A stretch of 64,000 nucleotides of DNA from Betaproteobacteria bacterium GR16-43 (GTDB lineage: Bacteria; Pseudomonadota; Gammaproteobacteria; Burkholderiales; Usitatibacteraceae): assembly GCA_001953215.1 (NCBI GenBank), contig CP019169.1, positions 2,666,001 through 2,730,000 of the forward strand, in the 5' to 3' direction. The stretch's first letter is position 1; each line of letters starts with the position of its first letter. The position numbers and the translations under genes are program-made. Below the pieces are notes generated by a model. It was not told the origin of the DNA. It saw only the letters and a program-made list of their open reading frames with translations, and did not search any database. This document shows, in pieces, positions 10,041-18,441 of this stretch.

Positions 10041-11375
10041 TCAGGGCAACCGCAGCTTGAGGCCGGGCTGGATCACGGTCTTGGCCGTGAGGCGATTGAT
10101 GCGCAGGATGTCGTCGACGGTGGAGCCGGCGCGCTGCGCGATGCCGTAGAGCGTGTCGCCGGAACGCACGACATAAGTCGCCCCACGTTCGACCGCGGGC
10201 GTGGCCTTCGCGGTTCCCTGCGAAGGGGCCGCGGCGACGGTGACTTGCGGTGCGGTCTTCGGAGCCGCTGCCATCGGAACCATGATGACCTGGTTCACCG
10301 CGAGGTAGCCCTTCTTGTTCAGCTTCACCGCCCCGTTGGCGGCGCGGAACTCGTGCGCGGGCACGCCATAGCGTTTGGCGAGTGAATCGATCGACTCGCC
10401 TTTCTTCGCGGAGACCGTGGTCCACGTCACGAGCGGCTTGTCGTACCCCTCGAGGTTCGTGCGAAACGCATCGGCCTTGTCGAGCGGGACCAGCAGCGTG
10501 CCGTTCTTGGCGATCGCGACCGCGTTGTTGTTCGAGGGATTGAGCGCGAGGAACTCTTCCTCGGTGAGGCCCGCCAACTTCGCGGCGAGCTTCACGTCGA
10601 TCTTGTCGGGCGCGGCCACCGTCGTGAAGTACGCCTGGTCGGGAACGCTCTCGAGGTCCACGCCGTACGTGGCGGGGGCGAGCACGATGTTCTTCACGGC
10701 CATCAGCTTGGGCACGTAGTTCTGCGTCTCGGGCGGCAGCTTCAGGCTCTGGAAGTCCGTGGGCAGGCCCTTGCGCTGGTTCGCGGCGATCGCGCGGCCC
10801 ACGCAGCCTTCGCCGCAGTTGTACGCCGCAAGTGCCAGTTCCCAACTGTTGAACATGCCGTAGAGGCGCTGAAGGTACGTGAGCGCGGCATCCGTCGCGG
10901 CGATCACGTCGCGGCGGTTGTCCTTCATGTAGTCCTGCGACAGGCCGTAGCTCTTGCCCGTGGACGGGATGAATTGCCAAAGGCCCGAGGCCTTGGAGCG
11001 CGAGTACGCGTGCGGGTTGAAGGCGCTCTCGACCACCGGCAGCAGCGCGATCTCCATCGGCATCTTGCGCTTCTCGACTTCCTCGACGATATGGTGGAGG
11101 TAGCGGCTGCCGCGGCCGACGAAGCGCGCGATGTACTCGGGGCGATCGGAGTACCACGCCTCCCACTTCACGATGTGCACCGACTCCATCGGCTCGAGCG
11201 CGAAGCCCATGCGGATGCGATGCCAGAGGTCGGGATCGGGAAGGGGGACGTCGTCCGGGTCCTCGAAGGCGGGCGGGAAGGCGGCGGGCTTCGGGGCTTC
11301 GGCGAAGACGAAGGCCGGTGCCGCGAGGAGCAGCAGCACGATCGGCAGGGCCTTCAGTTTTCGCTTGAAAATCAT
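10041..11375 (-). CDS. mltD: Membrane-bound lytic murein transglycosylase D with LysM domains
   Basis: The 444-residue protein begins with a signal sequence (hydrophobic 10-24, cleavage near 'VFAEA'). It continues with an SLT-type lytic transglycosylase domain (about 90-235) and two LysM peptidoglycan-binding motifs at the C-terminus (about 330-390 and 400-444, 'YVVRSGDTLYGIAQRAG'). The catalytic glutamate is Glu116 in 'LLPVVESAFNP', followed by the family motifs 'ASGLWQFIPSTG' and 'ALAAYNCGEG'. The enzyme cleaves the MurNAc-GlcNAc bond to give 1,6-anhydro ends and acts in the periplasm during wall turnover. ATG start at 11375. It is separated from both neighbours and probably has its own promoter. 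A REP-like palindrome lies 3' of the stop. Confidence 0.95.
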   Translation of the reverse strand: MIFKRKLKALPIVLLLLAAPAFVFAEAPKPAAFPPAFEDPDDVPLPDPDLWHRIRMGFALEPMESVHIVKWEAWYSDRPEYIARFVGRGSRYLHHIVEEVEKRKMPMEIALLPVVESAFNPHAYSRSKASGLWQFIPSTGKSYGLSQDYMKDNRRDVIAATDAALTYLQRLYGMFNSWELALAAYNCGEGCVGRAIAANQRKGLPTDFQSLKLPPETQNYVPKLMAVKNIVLAPATYGVDLESVPDQAYFTTVAAPDKIDVKLAAKLAGLTEEEFLALNPSNNNAVAIAKNGTLLVPLDKADAFRTNLEGYDKPLVTWTTVSAKKGESIDSLAKRYGVPAHEFRAANGAVKLNKKGYLAVNQVIMVPMAAAPKTAPQVTVAAAPSQGTAKATPAVERGATYVVRSGDTLYGIAQRAGSTVDDILRINRLTAKTVIQPGLKLRLP

Positions 11376-11502
11376 TCGGTTAGTAATTGTTTCTGAAAGC
11401 TTTTTTCATCCTAACCGGAGGGGCCAATGGCGTCAACGGCTGGACCCGGGAGGGCCCAGCCGAATAACGCTGCAGAGAAGAGGGCGTTGACCTCGCGCCG
11501 GG

Positions 11503-13956
11503 TTACGGCGCGAGGACGTGCCAGCCGGAGCCGGCCCCGAGGAGGTCGCCGCCCGAGCTGACCGTGGTGCCGTTCATCAGCCACGCCGCGATGCGCCCGT
11601 CCGTGTGCTCGAAGAGGATGTCGGACTTGCCGTCGCCGTCCAGGTCGATGACGTTGACGACGCTCCAGCCGGCGCCCGCGTTGAGGAGCTGCGTGCTCGT
11701 GGTGACCGTGAGCCCGTTCATGAGCCAGATCGCCATGCGGCCGTCGCTGTGGGTGAAGAGCAGGTCGGCCTTGCCGTCGCCGTTGAAGTCGCCGGTGCGC
11801 GCCACGACGAAGCCGCTGCCGGCCGCGAGCACTTCCGCGCCGCTCGTCATCGTGGTGCCGTTCATCAGCCACACCGCGACGCGGCCGTCCGTGTGCTGCC
11901 ACACGAGGTCGGCCTTGCCGTCGCCGTCCATGTCCGCGACGTGGGCCACGCTCCAGCCGCTGCCGGCGTTCATGACCTGCGCCATCGACGTGGCCGTGAG
12001 GCCGTTCATCAACCAGATCGCGACGCTGCCGTCGGTGTGCGTCCAGACGAGGTCCATCCGTCCGTCACCGTCGAAGTCGCCGGTCTTGGTGACGCTCCAC
12101 CCCGAGCCGGCGCCGAGCAGCGTGCCGCCCTGCACGATCGTGCCGCCGTTCATCAGGTAGGCCGCGGTCGTGCCGTCGCTGTGTTGGAACACGATGTCGG
12201 CACGCCCGTCGCCGTCCAGGTCGCCCGCATGCTTCACCTGCCAGCCGCCCGCGGGCAGCAGGTTGGTCTTCGTCGTCGCGGTGGTGCCGTTCATCTGGTA
12301 GACGGCCACGCGCCCATCCGGGTTCTGCCAGACGAGGTCGCTCTTGCCGTCGCCATCCGTGTCGGCCTGGCGCGCCACTGTCCACGCCGTGCCGGCCGGG
12401 AAGATCTGCGCGCTCGTCGTCGTCGTGAGGCCGTTCATGGTCCAGATCGCGACCCGGCCGTCGGTGTGGCGGAAGACGATGTCTTGCTTGTTGTCGCCGT
12501 CGAAGTCACCCGGCTTGCCGAGGGTTTGATCACGCTCGAAGTTGACCGTCGCCACCGAGCCATTCATCAGCTCGACGCGAAAGCCGTCGATGCGACCGGT
12601 AAAGCCTGCCGTACCGCTGGCGGTCTGCGGCGAGAAGAACAGGATCGGCTGGATGCCGTACGGCACGCCGGATCCGCGCGCACCGGGGAGGCTCACGCCG
12701 CCAACGAAGTCGGCCAGGTGAGGGTCGGTGTTGCTGCCGAAGTAACCATACGTCGACTCACACATGCGCAGCCAGTTGGTGGGGCCCGCGCTCGACCACA
12801 GGTTCCATGTATTGGCCGCCTCGCTGATGTTCTCCGACAGATACGGCTGGCTGTTCAGGCGCACGCCGTAGAAGCCGGTGCCGGTGAGCTGGCCCGGGTA
12901 CGGCTTGGTGTAGAGGTTGACGTACCAGTCGTTCAAGTCGGCGGCGTGCGTGGTGCCCTTCTTGGTCCAGAAGCTGAACGACTTCACTTCACCGACCGGC
13001 ACATCGCGACCGAACAGTTCGGTCGGAGCAATGTACAGGTCCGTCTTCGCGACGCCATCGGAGGCAAACGCGCCGACGCCGAAGCCCGGCGCCGAATCGG
13101 GGCCGACGCCGACGACATGCCGACTATCGAAGAACAGGGTCGGGGTGTTGACGAGCGAAGGCCTGACCGTGAGCGCGGTGGTCGTTACCGGCGGCGCAAC
13201 CGTCTCGAAGTTGTAGATCTCGCTGCCCGCCGGGGTGCGGAGGGTGAGGCCGTCGGCATAGCCGGTGAACTGGCCGGTCCAGCCGGAGCCGATGTTGAAG
13301 CCAACCAGGTATTTGATCTTCGCGTTCGGGTTGTTGGCGAGGATGGTGTTCCAGCTGACGAAGCAGTTGAAGTCGCAGACACCGGGGATCGGCTTGGTCG
13401 ACCACCAGATCGCGTTGCCGCCCTTGAATGCATCCCACGCCTGCCACTGGTCGCTGACCAGGGCGCCGGCGCCGCCCGATTGATAGATCGGCTCGAACAC
13501 GAGCGTGGTGAAGCTGGTGCCGTCGCCGATGAAGTCGACCTGCAGGTTGAGGCTGATGCGCTGGCCGCTGTTGGTCGTTGAGGTCGACGCGCGATAGTCG
13601 GCGTAGCTCATGCCGCTGATGTCGCTCAGGCGGGTACCGACAAACGAGTAGGTGACGAACTGCGCCTTGGCCGCGCTGGCGCCGCCGGGCAGGGACGAGT
13701 CCGACGTCATCCGCAGGCTGCCGGTGCCGACTGCACCCGGGCCGCCGGGGCCGGCCACGATATTGGCCGTGCCGCCGCTGCGCGTATCGGCGCCGGGGTC
13801 GACGTTCCACCAGCCGCTGCCGCTGTTGTCCGGGGCGGTAACGTAGGTATACGCACCAGCGCCGAGGGCGGCGGGACTGGCCAGGACGAGGACGGATGCT
13901 GCGACGGAGAGGAAAAGGACGGCGAAACGGGACAGACGTGTGCGCAAGTTTTGCAA
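11503..13956 (-). CDS. Exported protein: two jelly-roll-like domains plus C-terminal VCBS propeller
   Basis: I start this at a TTG (13956) preceded by AGGGAG six bases upstream, giving a signal peptide ('MQNLRTRLSRFAVLFLSVAA...' to 'ALGA') and 817 residues. The frame stays open upstream to 14922, but that part overlaps the TldE-like gene and has no protein-like composition. Two similar N-terminal domains (about 33-225 and 230-440) each end in 'FTG.[AI]DG' followed by an 'NFE' motif, which suggests a tandem duplicated jelly-roll or lectin-like fold. Seven FG-GAP/VCBS blades follow (about 470-817), starting with 'DFDGDNKQDIVF'. A predicted hairpin (11491-11515) overlaps the stop codon. It follows the TldE-like gene by 146 bp. 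Ligand unknown. Confidence 0.85.
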   Translation of the reverse strand: MQNLRTRLSRFAVLFLSVAASVLVLASPAALGAGAYTYVTAPDNSGSGWWNVDPGADTRSGGTANIVAGPGGPGAVGTGSLRMTSDSSLPGGASAAKAQFVTYSFVGTRLSDISGMSYADYRASTSTTNSGQRISLNLQVDFIGDGTSFTTLVFEPIYQSGGAGALVSDQWQAWDAFKGGNAIWWSTKPIPGVCDFNCFVSWNTILANNPNAKIKYLVGFNIGSGWTGQFTGYADGLTLRTPAGSEIYNFETVAPPVTTTALTVRPSLVNTPTLFFDSRHVVGVGPDSAPGFGVGAFASDGVAKTDLYIAPTELFGRDVPVGEVKSFSFWTKKGTTHAADLNDWYVNLYTKPYPGQLTGTGFYGVRLNSQPYLSENISEAANTWNLWSSAGPTNWLRMCESTYGYFGSNTDPHLADFVGGVSLPGARGSGVPYGIQPILFFSPQTASGTAGFTGRIDGFRVELMNGSVATVNFERDQTLGKPGDFDGDNKQDIVFRHTDGRVAIWTMNGLTTTTSAQIFPAGTAWTVARQADTDGDGKSDLVWQNPDGRVAVYQMNGTTATTKTNLLPAGGWQVKHAGDLDGDGRADIVFQHSDGTTAAYLMNGGTIVQGGTLLGAGSGWSVTKTGDFDGDGRMDLVWTHTDGSVAIWLMNGLTATSMAQVMNAGSGWSVAHVADMDGDGKADLVWQHTDGRVAVWLMNGTTMTSGAEVLAAGSGFVVARTGDFNGDGKADLLFTHSDGRMAIWLMNGLTVTTSTQLLNAGAGWSVVNVIDLDGDGKSDILFEHTDGRIAAWLMNGTTVSSGGDLLGAGSGWHVLAP

Positions 13957-14102
13957 GGTGAACTCCCTGAGAAATTTTGAAAGTCCGGCCGCCTCGCGCC
14001 CTTTCGGACGTGGACGAAGTCTTGTTCTCGGAGCCCGCCCGATGGGGCGGTCCATCACACTACCAAAAAACGAAGGCGCGTTGGCCACGGGGACGTCAAC
14101 GG

Positions 14103-15440
14103 TCAAAGCGTGAGAGCGAACTCCTTCAACAACGCGCCGGGAGTGCGCATGGACGACGTCGAACGCTCCGAATAGCTGTCGTCGTCGACGATGAGGTCGC
14201 GCTCGCGCGTGAGGGCCTCGAGGTTGTCGCCCAGCACGCGGTAGACCGTGTCGTCGAACCGCATCACGTTGAGCGGCGCCTGGATCTGCCCGTTTTCCAC
14301 CCAGAAGGATGCGAAGCGCGTCATGCCCGTCATGCGGCAGGCGGAACGGTCGGAGAAGTTGAGGTACCAGAGGTTGCCCACGTAGATGCCGGTGCCGAGC
14401 GCGGCGAGGGCTTCGGCGTTGGCGAGCGAACCGCCGGCGAGGTCGAGCGACTCGGGGCTCTCCGATGCGTTCGCGCCGTTGGTCGGTACGTCGTACTCGC
14501 GCGACGAGCGGGGCGAGACAAGCGGCGCCGCGAGCCGCCCGCGTTCGACGAGCGGCACGCTCGAGGGACGCATGAAGCCCTCGGCCTGGAAGCCGCACGC
14601 CATTCCGCCGCCGGTGTTCTCGAGCAGCGAGACTTGCGGCGAGAGGGTGGCGCCCTGGTCGGCCATGCGGATCAGCGCGGTCTGCTTCGTGTTGCGGCTC
14701 TTCAGTCCGAACCCGGCCCACGACAGCATGCCGAGGATCTCGGTCATCGCCGAGGGCGCGATGAAGGCGCGATAGCTTCCCGGTGCGAGCGTGCGCGGCG
14801 TCTCGGCGAGGCGGGCCAGCTGCTCGCGCGCGAAGCCCATGCGCTGGCCGAACGAAGCGCCATCCCAAGTGTTGCCCGCGTAGCTCGTCTTCACCGCCTT
14901 GTCGCGGTCGTGGTACAGGCACCAGCCGAAGTTGAAGCTCTCCACCGCGTGCCAGTAACGCGTGCCGAGCGTGTTGGCGAAACCGCGATAGATCGGTCCG
15001 CCCGCGTAGAGGCCCACGAGGTCCAGGCCGCGTCCTGCCGCGACCACTTCCTCGATCACCTGCGAAGGATTGGGTAGCCGCCCCAGTCCTTCACGCGACG
15101 ATTTCGCCGGCTCGGTCTGGTAGAGGAGGAACGGATCCACCGGCAGTTCGCCGATGCCGTTGCGCAGTTCGGCCAACGCGGCGCCGAGTGTGTCGCGGTC
15201 ACCGTCGAGTCGCCCCGCGAGCGTCACGCGCGAATCGAGGCGGCGGTTGTCGCGGATCAGCGAGAGCGTCCAGTAGACCTGGCGGATGCCCATCGCCTGG
15301 CGCACCGCGCTCTTGTTGAAGCGGATGAAGTCGCTGTTCTCCGCGGCCATCGTCGAGACGATCACCTCGCCGGGCTTGGCGAGCGTGTCGACGTGCGCGG
15401 CGAGGTCGTGGAAGTACTGCTTCATGGATTCGGGCTTCAT
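14103..15440 (-). CDS. TldE/PmbA-like subunit of a TldD/TldE-type protease
   Basis: The 445-residue protein has the TldD/PmbA family fold: an N-terminal domain with 'SDFIRFNKSAVRQ', a central domain, and a C-terminal region with 'GIYVGNLWYLNFSDR' and 'APLNVMRFDD'. It lacks the HExxxH zinc motif present in its partner (16995-18440), as expected for the non-catalytic TldE/PmbA half. In E. coli TldD and TldE form a heterodimer that degrades unfolded peptides, matures microcin B17 and cleaves CcdA. The ATG at 15440 lies 2 bases after the stop of a tail-collar gene; a second ATG at 15425 is possible. As last gene of the collar operon it probably pairs with the TldD encoded five genes upstream of it in the same cluster. 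Confidence 0.88.
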   Translation of the reverse strand: MKPESMKQYFHDLAAHVDTLAKPGEVIVSTMAAENSDFIRFNKSAVRQAMGIRQVYWTLSLIRDNRRLDSRVTLAGRLDGDRDTLGAALAELRNGIGELPVDPFLLYQTEPAKSSREGLGRLPNPSQVIEEVVAAGRGLDLVGLYAGGPIYRGFANTLGTRYWHAVESFNFGWCLYHDRDKAVKTSYAGNTWDGASFGQRMGFAREQLARLAETPRTLAPGSYRAFIAPSAMTEILGMLSWAGFGLKSRNTKQTALIRMADQGATLSPQVSLLENTGGGMACGFQAEGFMRPSSVPLVERGRLAAPLVSPRSSREYDVPTNGANASESPESLDLAGGSLANAEALAALGTGIYVGNLWYLNFSDRSACRMTGMTRFASFWVENGQIQAPLNVMRFDDTVYRVLGDNLEALTRERDLIVDDDSYSERSTSSMRTPGALLKEFALTL

Positions 15441-15442
15441 GG

Positions 15443-15928
15443 TCAGCGCGGCGGCAAGGTTCCGGTGAGGGCAATGATGAACGTGAGGACGGTGGAGGGC
15501 TGCATGTTCTCGTGCGGCCCGCCTTCGCCGGAAGTGGCGAGGGCGCTGGGGGACATCGGTGCGTCGGCGGTGTTGTTGTAGGGAAGGCCGCGGGAGACCG
15601 CCCACACATTGCCGGTCGGAACCGGCAGGCTCCCGGTGGTTGTCGTGCCGACCGGCTGGTGTGTGTGCGGCGGGATCTGATCGACCGTGAGGGTGACGGT
15701 CTCGGTGCCGCCCGACGTGCCCTGCTTGTGGCTTCCGAAATGCATGGGTGCGCGGCCGCGCAGGTCGGGCAGCGCGAACGTCCTCTTGCCGTCACCCCCA
15801 TAGAGGCTGCCGATCACGGAGTGGAGCTCGGCGAATTTCTCGACCGGCAGCAGCGAGCCGTCACAAATCGCCCAGCCCTTCGGGGCGTAGTCGAAGGACG
15901 CGAGCTTGATCTGGCCGATGTAGGGCAT
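15443..15928 (-). CDS. Phage tail-collar domain protein, paralogue 1
   Basis: At 161 residues this is a small protein of the tail-collar/'microcystin-dependent protein' family. It shows 'APKGWAICDGSLLP', then 'GSLYGGDGKRTFALPDLRGRAP', an HTH (His-x-His) motif in 'IPPHTHQP', and a C-terminal strand region 'QPSTVLTFIIALTG'. In phage short tail fibres HxH motifs bind a metal inside an intertwined trimer. There is no signal peptide. It begins 11 bases after the stop of paralogue 2 and ends 2 bases before the TldE-like gene, so it is co-transcribed with both. Cellular members of this family are common but of unknown function. No phage structural genes are nearby. Confidence 0.9.
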   Translation of the reverse strand: MPYIGQIKLASFDYAPKGWAICDGSLLPVEKFAELHSVIGSLYGGDGKRTFALPDLRGRAPMHFGSHKQGTSGGTETVTLTVDQIPPHTHQPVGTTTTGSLPVPTGNVWAVSRGLPYNNTADAPMSPSALATSGEGGPHENMQPSTVLTFIIALTGTLPPR

Positions 15929-15939
15929 GGGGCTTTCGC

Positions 15940-16461
15940 TCAGGTGAACCGGGGAAAGTCGCCGGACACCGCGATGATGAAATTCACCGCGAGGAAGGGC
16001 TGCTCATTCGCGTGCGGCTGGCCACCACCCGTCGTGCCTACGGCCGCGGCATTCATCGGGGCGAGCGCGGGAGGCGTGTGGAACGGCGGGTCGTTCGTGT
16101 TCGATTGCGCCCAGATGCGCCCGCGCGGCGACCTGTGGTTGCCCGCACCGGAGAAGCATTGGGCGCGGTGGTCGTGCGCACCCATCGTGTGGTCCGTGAG
16201 GGCGACCGCCGCGCTGCCTCCGGTTTCGCCTTGCACGCGGTTCGCGAGCCCGGAAGCCCGGCCGACGCCCACGGGAACGCGGTCCCGCAAGTCGGGCAGG
16301 GCGAAGTTCTGGATGCCGTCGCCTCCGTACGTGGTGCCGATCACGGCGAAGAGCGGCGTGTTCTTCACGATCGACAGCACCGTGCCGTCGCAGAACATCC
16401 AGCCCTGCGGCGCGAACGCGCCTGCAAAGATCCGGATCTCGCCGAGGTAGGCCTGGGCCAT
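15940..16461 (-). CDS. Phage tail-collar domain protein, paralogue 2
   Basis: The 173-residue protein has the same layout as its two neighbours: 'APQGWMFCDGTVLS', 'GTTYGGDGIQNFALPDLRDR', an HDH metal-type motif in 'MGAHDHRAQ', and the C-terminal 'AVNFIIAVSGDFP'. An SD-like GGAG lies eight bases before the ATG in the 12-base gap after paralogue 3. The three paralogues differ over most of their length outside the shared motifs, so the triplication is old and the copies are probably specialised, perhaps as subunits of a hetero-oligomer. Function is not known; linkage to TldD and TldE is the main clue. Confidence 0.9.
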   Translation of the reverse strand: MAQAYLGEIRIFAGAFAPQGWMFCDGTVLSIVKNTPLFAVIGTTYGGDGIQNFALPDLRDRVPVGVGRASGLANRVQGETGGSAAVALTDHTMGAHDHRAQCFSGAGNHRSPRGRIWAQSNTNDPPFHTPPALAPMNAAAVGTTGGGQPHANEQPFLAVNFIIAVSGDFPRFT

Positions 16462-16473
16462 GGGTTCTCCGGG

Positions 16474-16995
16474 TCAGGGCCGCTCGGGCCAGGCGCCGGA
16501 GGTCGCGATGACGAAGCCCATCACCTGGAAGGGCATCATGTTGTCGTGGCCCAGGCTGCGGCCGGAGCTGGAGATCGCGTGCTCCGCCATCGCGGCGTTC
16601 GGCGGCTGGTCGCTGAATCGTTCCTGCGCCGTCGCGGTGTCCGCCCAGGCATTCCCGGAGGGCGTGCTCAAGGTGCCGACCTTCGAGGAGGTCTGCGCGA
16701 TGTGTGTGTGCCGGGGCATCGTGGCGCTGGTGAGAATGACGTTTTCCTCGCCGATCATCTGCCCGTTGGAACGCGGCGAGAGGCCGGGGCCCGCGCCCGC
16801 GCCGATCGGCGTGCGCCCGCGCAGGTCCGGGATGCCGAACTTTTTCTGGCCGTCGCCGCCGTACGTCGTGCCGATCAGCTTGAAGAGCTCCGGGTACTCG
16901 AAGACCCACACCAATCGGCCGTCGCAGGGCAGCCAGCCCTCCGGCACCCGGGGCCAACCGGCCACGCGGACCTCGCCCAGGAAAGCTTCCTCCAT
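16474..16995 (-). CDS. Phage tail-collar domain protein, paralogue 3
   Basis: The ATG at 16995 (TGATG) shares one base with the stop codon of the TldD gene, giving 173 residues beginning 'MEEAFLGEVRVAGWP'. The open frame extends further upstream, but only as a shadow of TldD. Motifs are 'PEGWLPCDGRLV', 'GTTYGGDGQKKFGIPDLRGR', an HTH (His-x-His) motif in 'MPRHTHIAQ', and the C-terminal 'PFQVMGFVIATSG'. The one-base overlap implies translational coupling to TldD, so protease and collar protein would be made together. Confidence 0.9.
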   Translation of the reverse strand: MEEAFLGEVRVAGWPRVPEGWLPCDGRLVWVFEYPELFKLIGTTYGGDGQKKFGIPDLRGRTPIGAGAGPGLSPRSNGQMIGEENVILTSATMPRHTHIAQTSSKVGTLSTPSGNAWADTATAQERFSDQPPNAAMAEHAISSSGRSLGHDNMMPFQVMGFVIATSGAWPERP

Positions 16996-18440
16996 CAGGA
17001 CGCGCCGCCGAAGACGTCGATGTTCGAGAACCTGCACGCGGGAGCTGCATGCCCCACGCGAACGACTTGCGACGGCTCGCCCTTGCCGCAGAACGGCGTG
17101 CCCATCACCTGGAACGTGGATGCGTCGCCCACGCCGGAGAGCGAGCGCCAGAACGTGGCCGAGACGCCGCGGTAGTTCGGGTTCTTCACCACTTCGGCGA
17201 GCTTCCCGTTGCGGATCACGCGGCCCCACTCGCAGCCGAACTGGAACTTGTTGCGCGAATCGTCGATGGACCACGAGACGTTGGTGCGCATCAGCACGCC
17301 GTTCTCGATCGACGCGATGAGTTGCTCGAGCGACGAATCACCCGCTTCCACGTTGAGATTCGCCATGCGGTCGATCGGCGGGCGGTTCCACGAGCACGCG
17401 CGCGTGTTCGCTACACCCGCGATGCCGCCCGCGCGCGCCTGCGAGATCGCGCCGCCCAGCGGGCGCTCGAGGCGGCCCTTGCGGATCACGAACTGGCGCT
17501 CGGCTTTCGTGCCGTCGTCGTCCCAGCCATAGCTCGCGTACTGCTCGGGCCGCGTCGGGTCGTACGTCACGTTCAGCAGCTCCGAGCCGTACTGGTACGT
17601 CCCGAACATGTCGAGCGTGACGAAGGAGGTGCCCGCGAAGTTGCGCTCGTCTCCGAGGATGCGATCCAGCTCGAGCGGATGGCCGATCGATTCGTGGATC
17701 TGCAGCATCATCTGGTCGGGCATCAGCAGCACGTCCATCTTGCCGGTCGGGCAATTGGGCGCGGCGAGCAGTTCGAGCGCGCCTTCGGCCACGGCGCGGC
17801 CCGCGCCTTCGAGGCCGAAGGCCTCGAGGATCTCCATCCCGCCCTGGCGGCAGAAGCCGTTGTAGCGCCCGCCGTGCGTGCGCGTCTGCGATTCGCCGTT
17901 CGCGTGCGCCGTCGCGGAGAGGTTCGGCACCAGCATGTCGAACGATTGCTCGACCGCGCCGCCGTCGGCCGTGTAGTAAGCCTGCCGCACCTTCGTGGTC
18001 CAGAGCGACGCATCCCAGTCCACGATGCGATCGTCGATGCGGCACTTCTTCGCTTCCGCGCCGAGAAGATCGAACTTCTCGCGCCGCGAGACCTTCGAAG
18101 TGTCACGGCCGACCGGGGAGCGGTACTCGCCTTGCGGCTTGGGCATCGCGATCTTGCTGTAGTCGACGACGGACCGGCCGCGCGTGAGTTCGGCGTAATG
18201 CTTCGCGCGCCCGATCGCCTCGGCGATGCCGGACTTCGAGAGGTCGCTCGTGGCCGCGTAGCCGAGGCCGCCCTGGTCGATCACGGTGACCATCGCGCCG
18301 CGGTCCACCGAGAGTTGCGGCGGCTCGGGCACGTCCTGGCGCACCGCGAGGTATTCGCTCGATTCCTCGACGAAGCGCAGCGAGCAGAAATCGACCGCGG
18401 GTGCGGCCGCGCGAAAGTCCGACTGCAAATTCTCCCGCAT
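16995..18440 (-). CDS. tldD: TldD-type zinc metalloprotease
   Basis: The 481-residue protein carries the TldD catalytic signature HExxxH as 'QIHESIGHPLELDRILGD', together with the family features 'GRAKHYAELTRG' (N-terminal domain) and 'TNVSWSIDDSRNKFQFGCEWGRVIRNG'. TldD is the catalytic half of the TldD/TldE protease, which takes unfolded or small peptides into a central cavity. The ATG at 18440 comes one base after the TAG of the VCBS gene 18442-19983, with its Shine-Dalgarno sequence (GAGAGGG) inside that gene. Its stop overlaps the first collar gene. In most proteobacteria tldD and tldE are housekeeping genes at separate loci. Here both sit in an accessory operon around collar genes, so this is probably a dedicated second copy. 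The housekeeping copy would lie elsewhere. Confidence 0.92.
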   Translation of the reverse strand: MRENLQSDFRAAAPAVDFCSLRFVEESSEYLAVRQDVPEPPQLSVDRGAMVTVIDQGGLGYAATSDLSKSGIAEAIGRAKHYAELTRGRSVVDYSKIAMPKPQGEYRSPVGRDTSKVSRREKFDLLGAEAKKCRIDDRIVDWDASLWTTKVRQAYYTADGGAVEQSFDMLVPNLSATAHANGESQTRTHGGRYNGFCRQGGMEILEAFGLEGAGRAVAEGALELLAAPNCPTGKMDVLLMPDQMMLQIHESIGHPLELDRILGDERNFAGTSFVTLDMFGTYQYGSELLNVTYDPTRPEQYASYGWDDDGTKAERQFVIRKGRLERPLGGAISQARAGGIAGVANTRACSWNRPPIDRMANLNVEAGDSSLEQLIASIENGVLMRTNVSWSIDDSRNKFQFGCEWGRVIRNGKLAEVVKNPNYRGVSATFWRSLSGVGDASTFQVMGTPFCGKGEPSQVVRVGHAAPACRFSNIDVFGGAS

Positions 18441-18441
18441 C

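Noticed and set aside
11491-11515. Terminator at the end of the jelly-roll VCBS gene
   Set aside because: Arms CCTCGCGCC and GGCGCGAGG form a hairpin over the stop codon, but no T-tract follows on the minus strand.
13957-14922. 322-codon upstream extension of the jelly-roll VCBS gene
   Set aside because: It overlaps the well-supported TldE-like gene and lacks protein-like composition; the TTG at 13956 has a good ribosome-binding site and a signal peptide.
15443-16995. Prophage remnant, because of tail-collar domains
   Set aside because: No capsid, portal, terminase, integrase or attachment site is present; the three genes are translationally tied to tldD and tldE, so a cellular operon is more likely.
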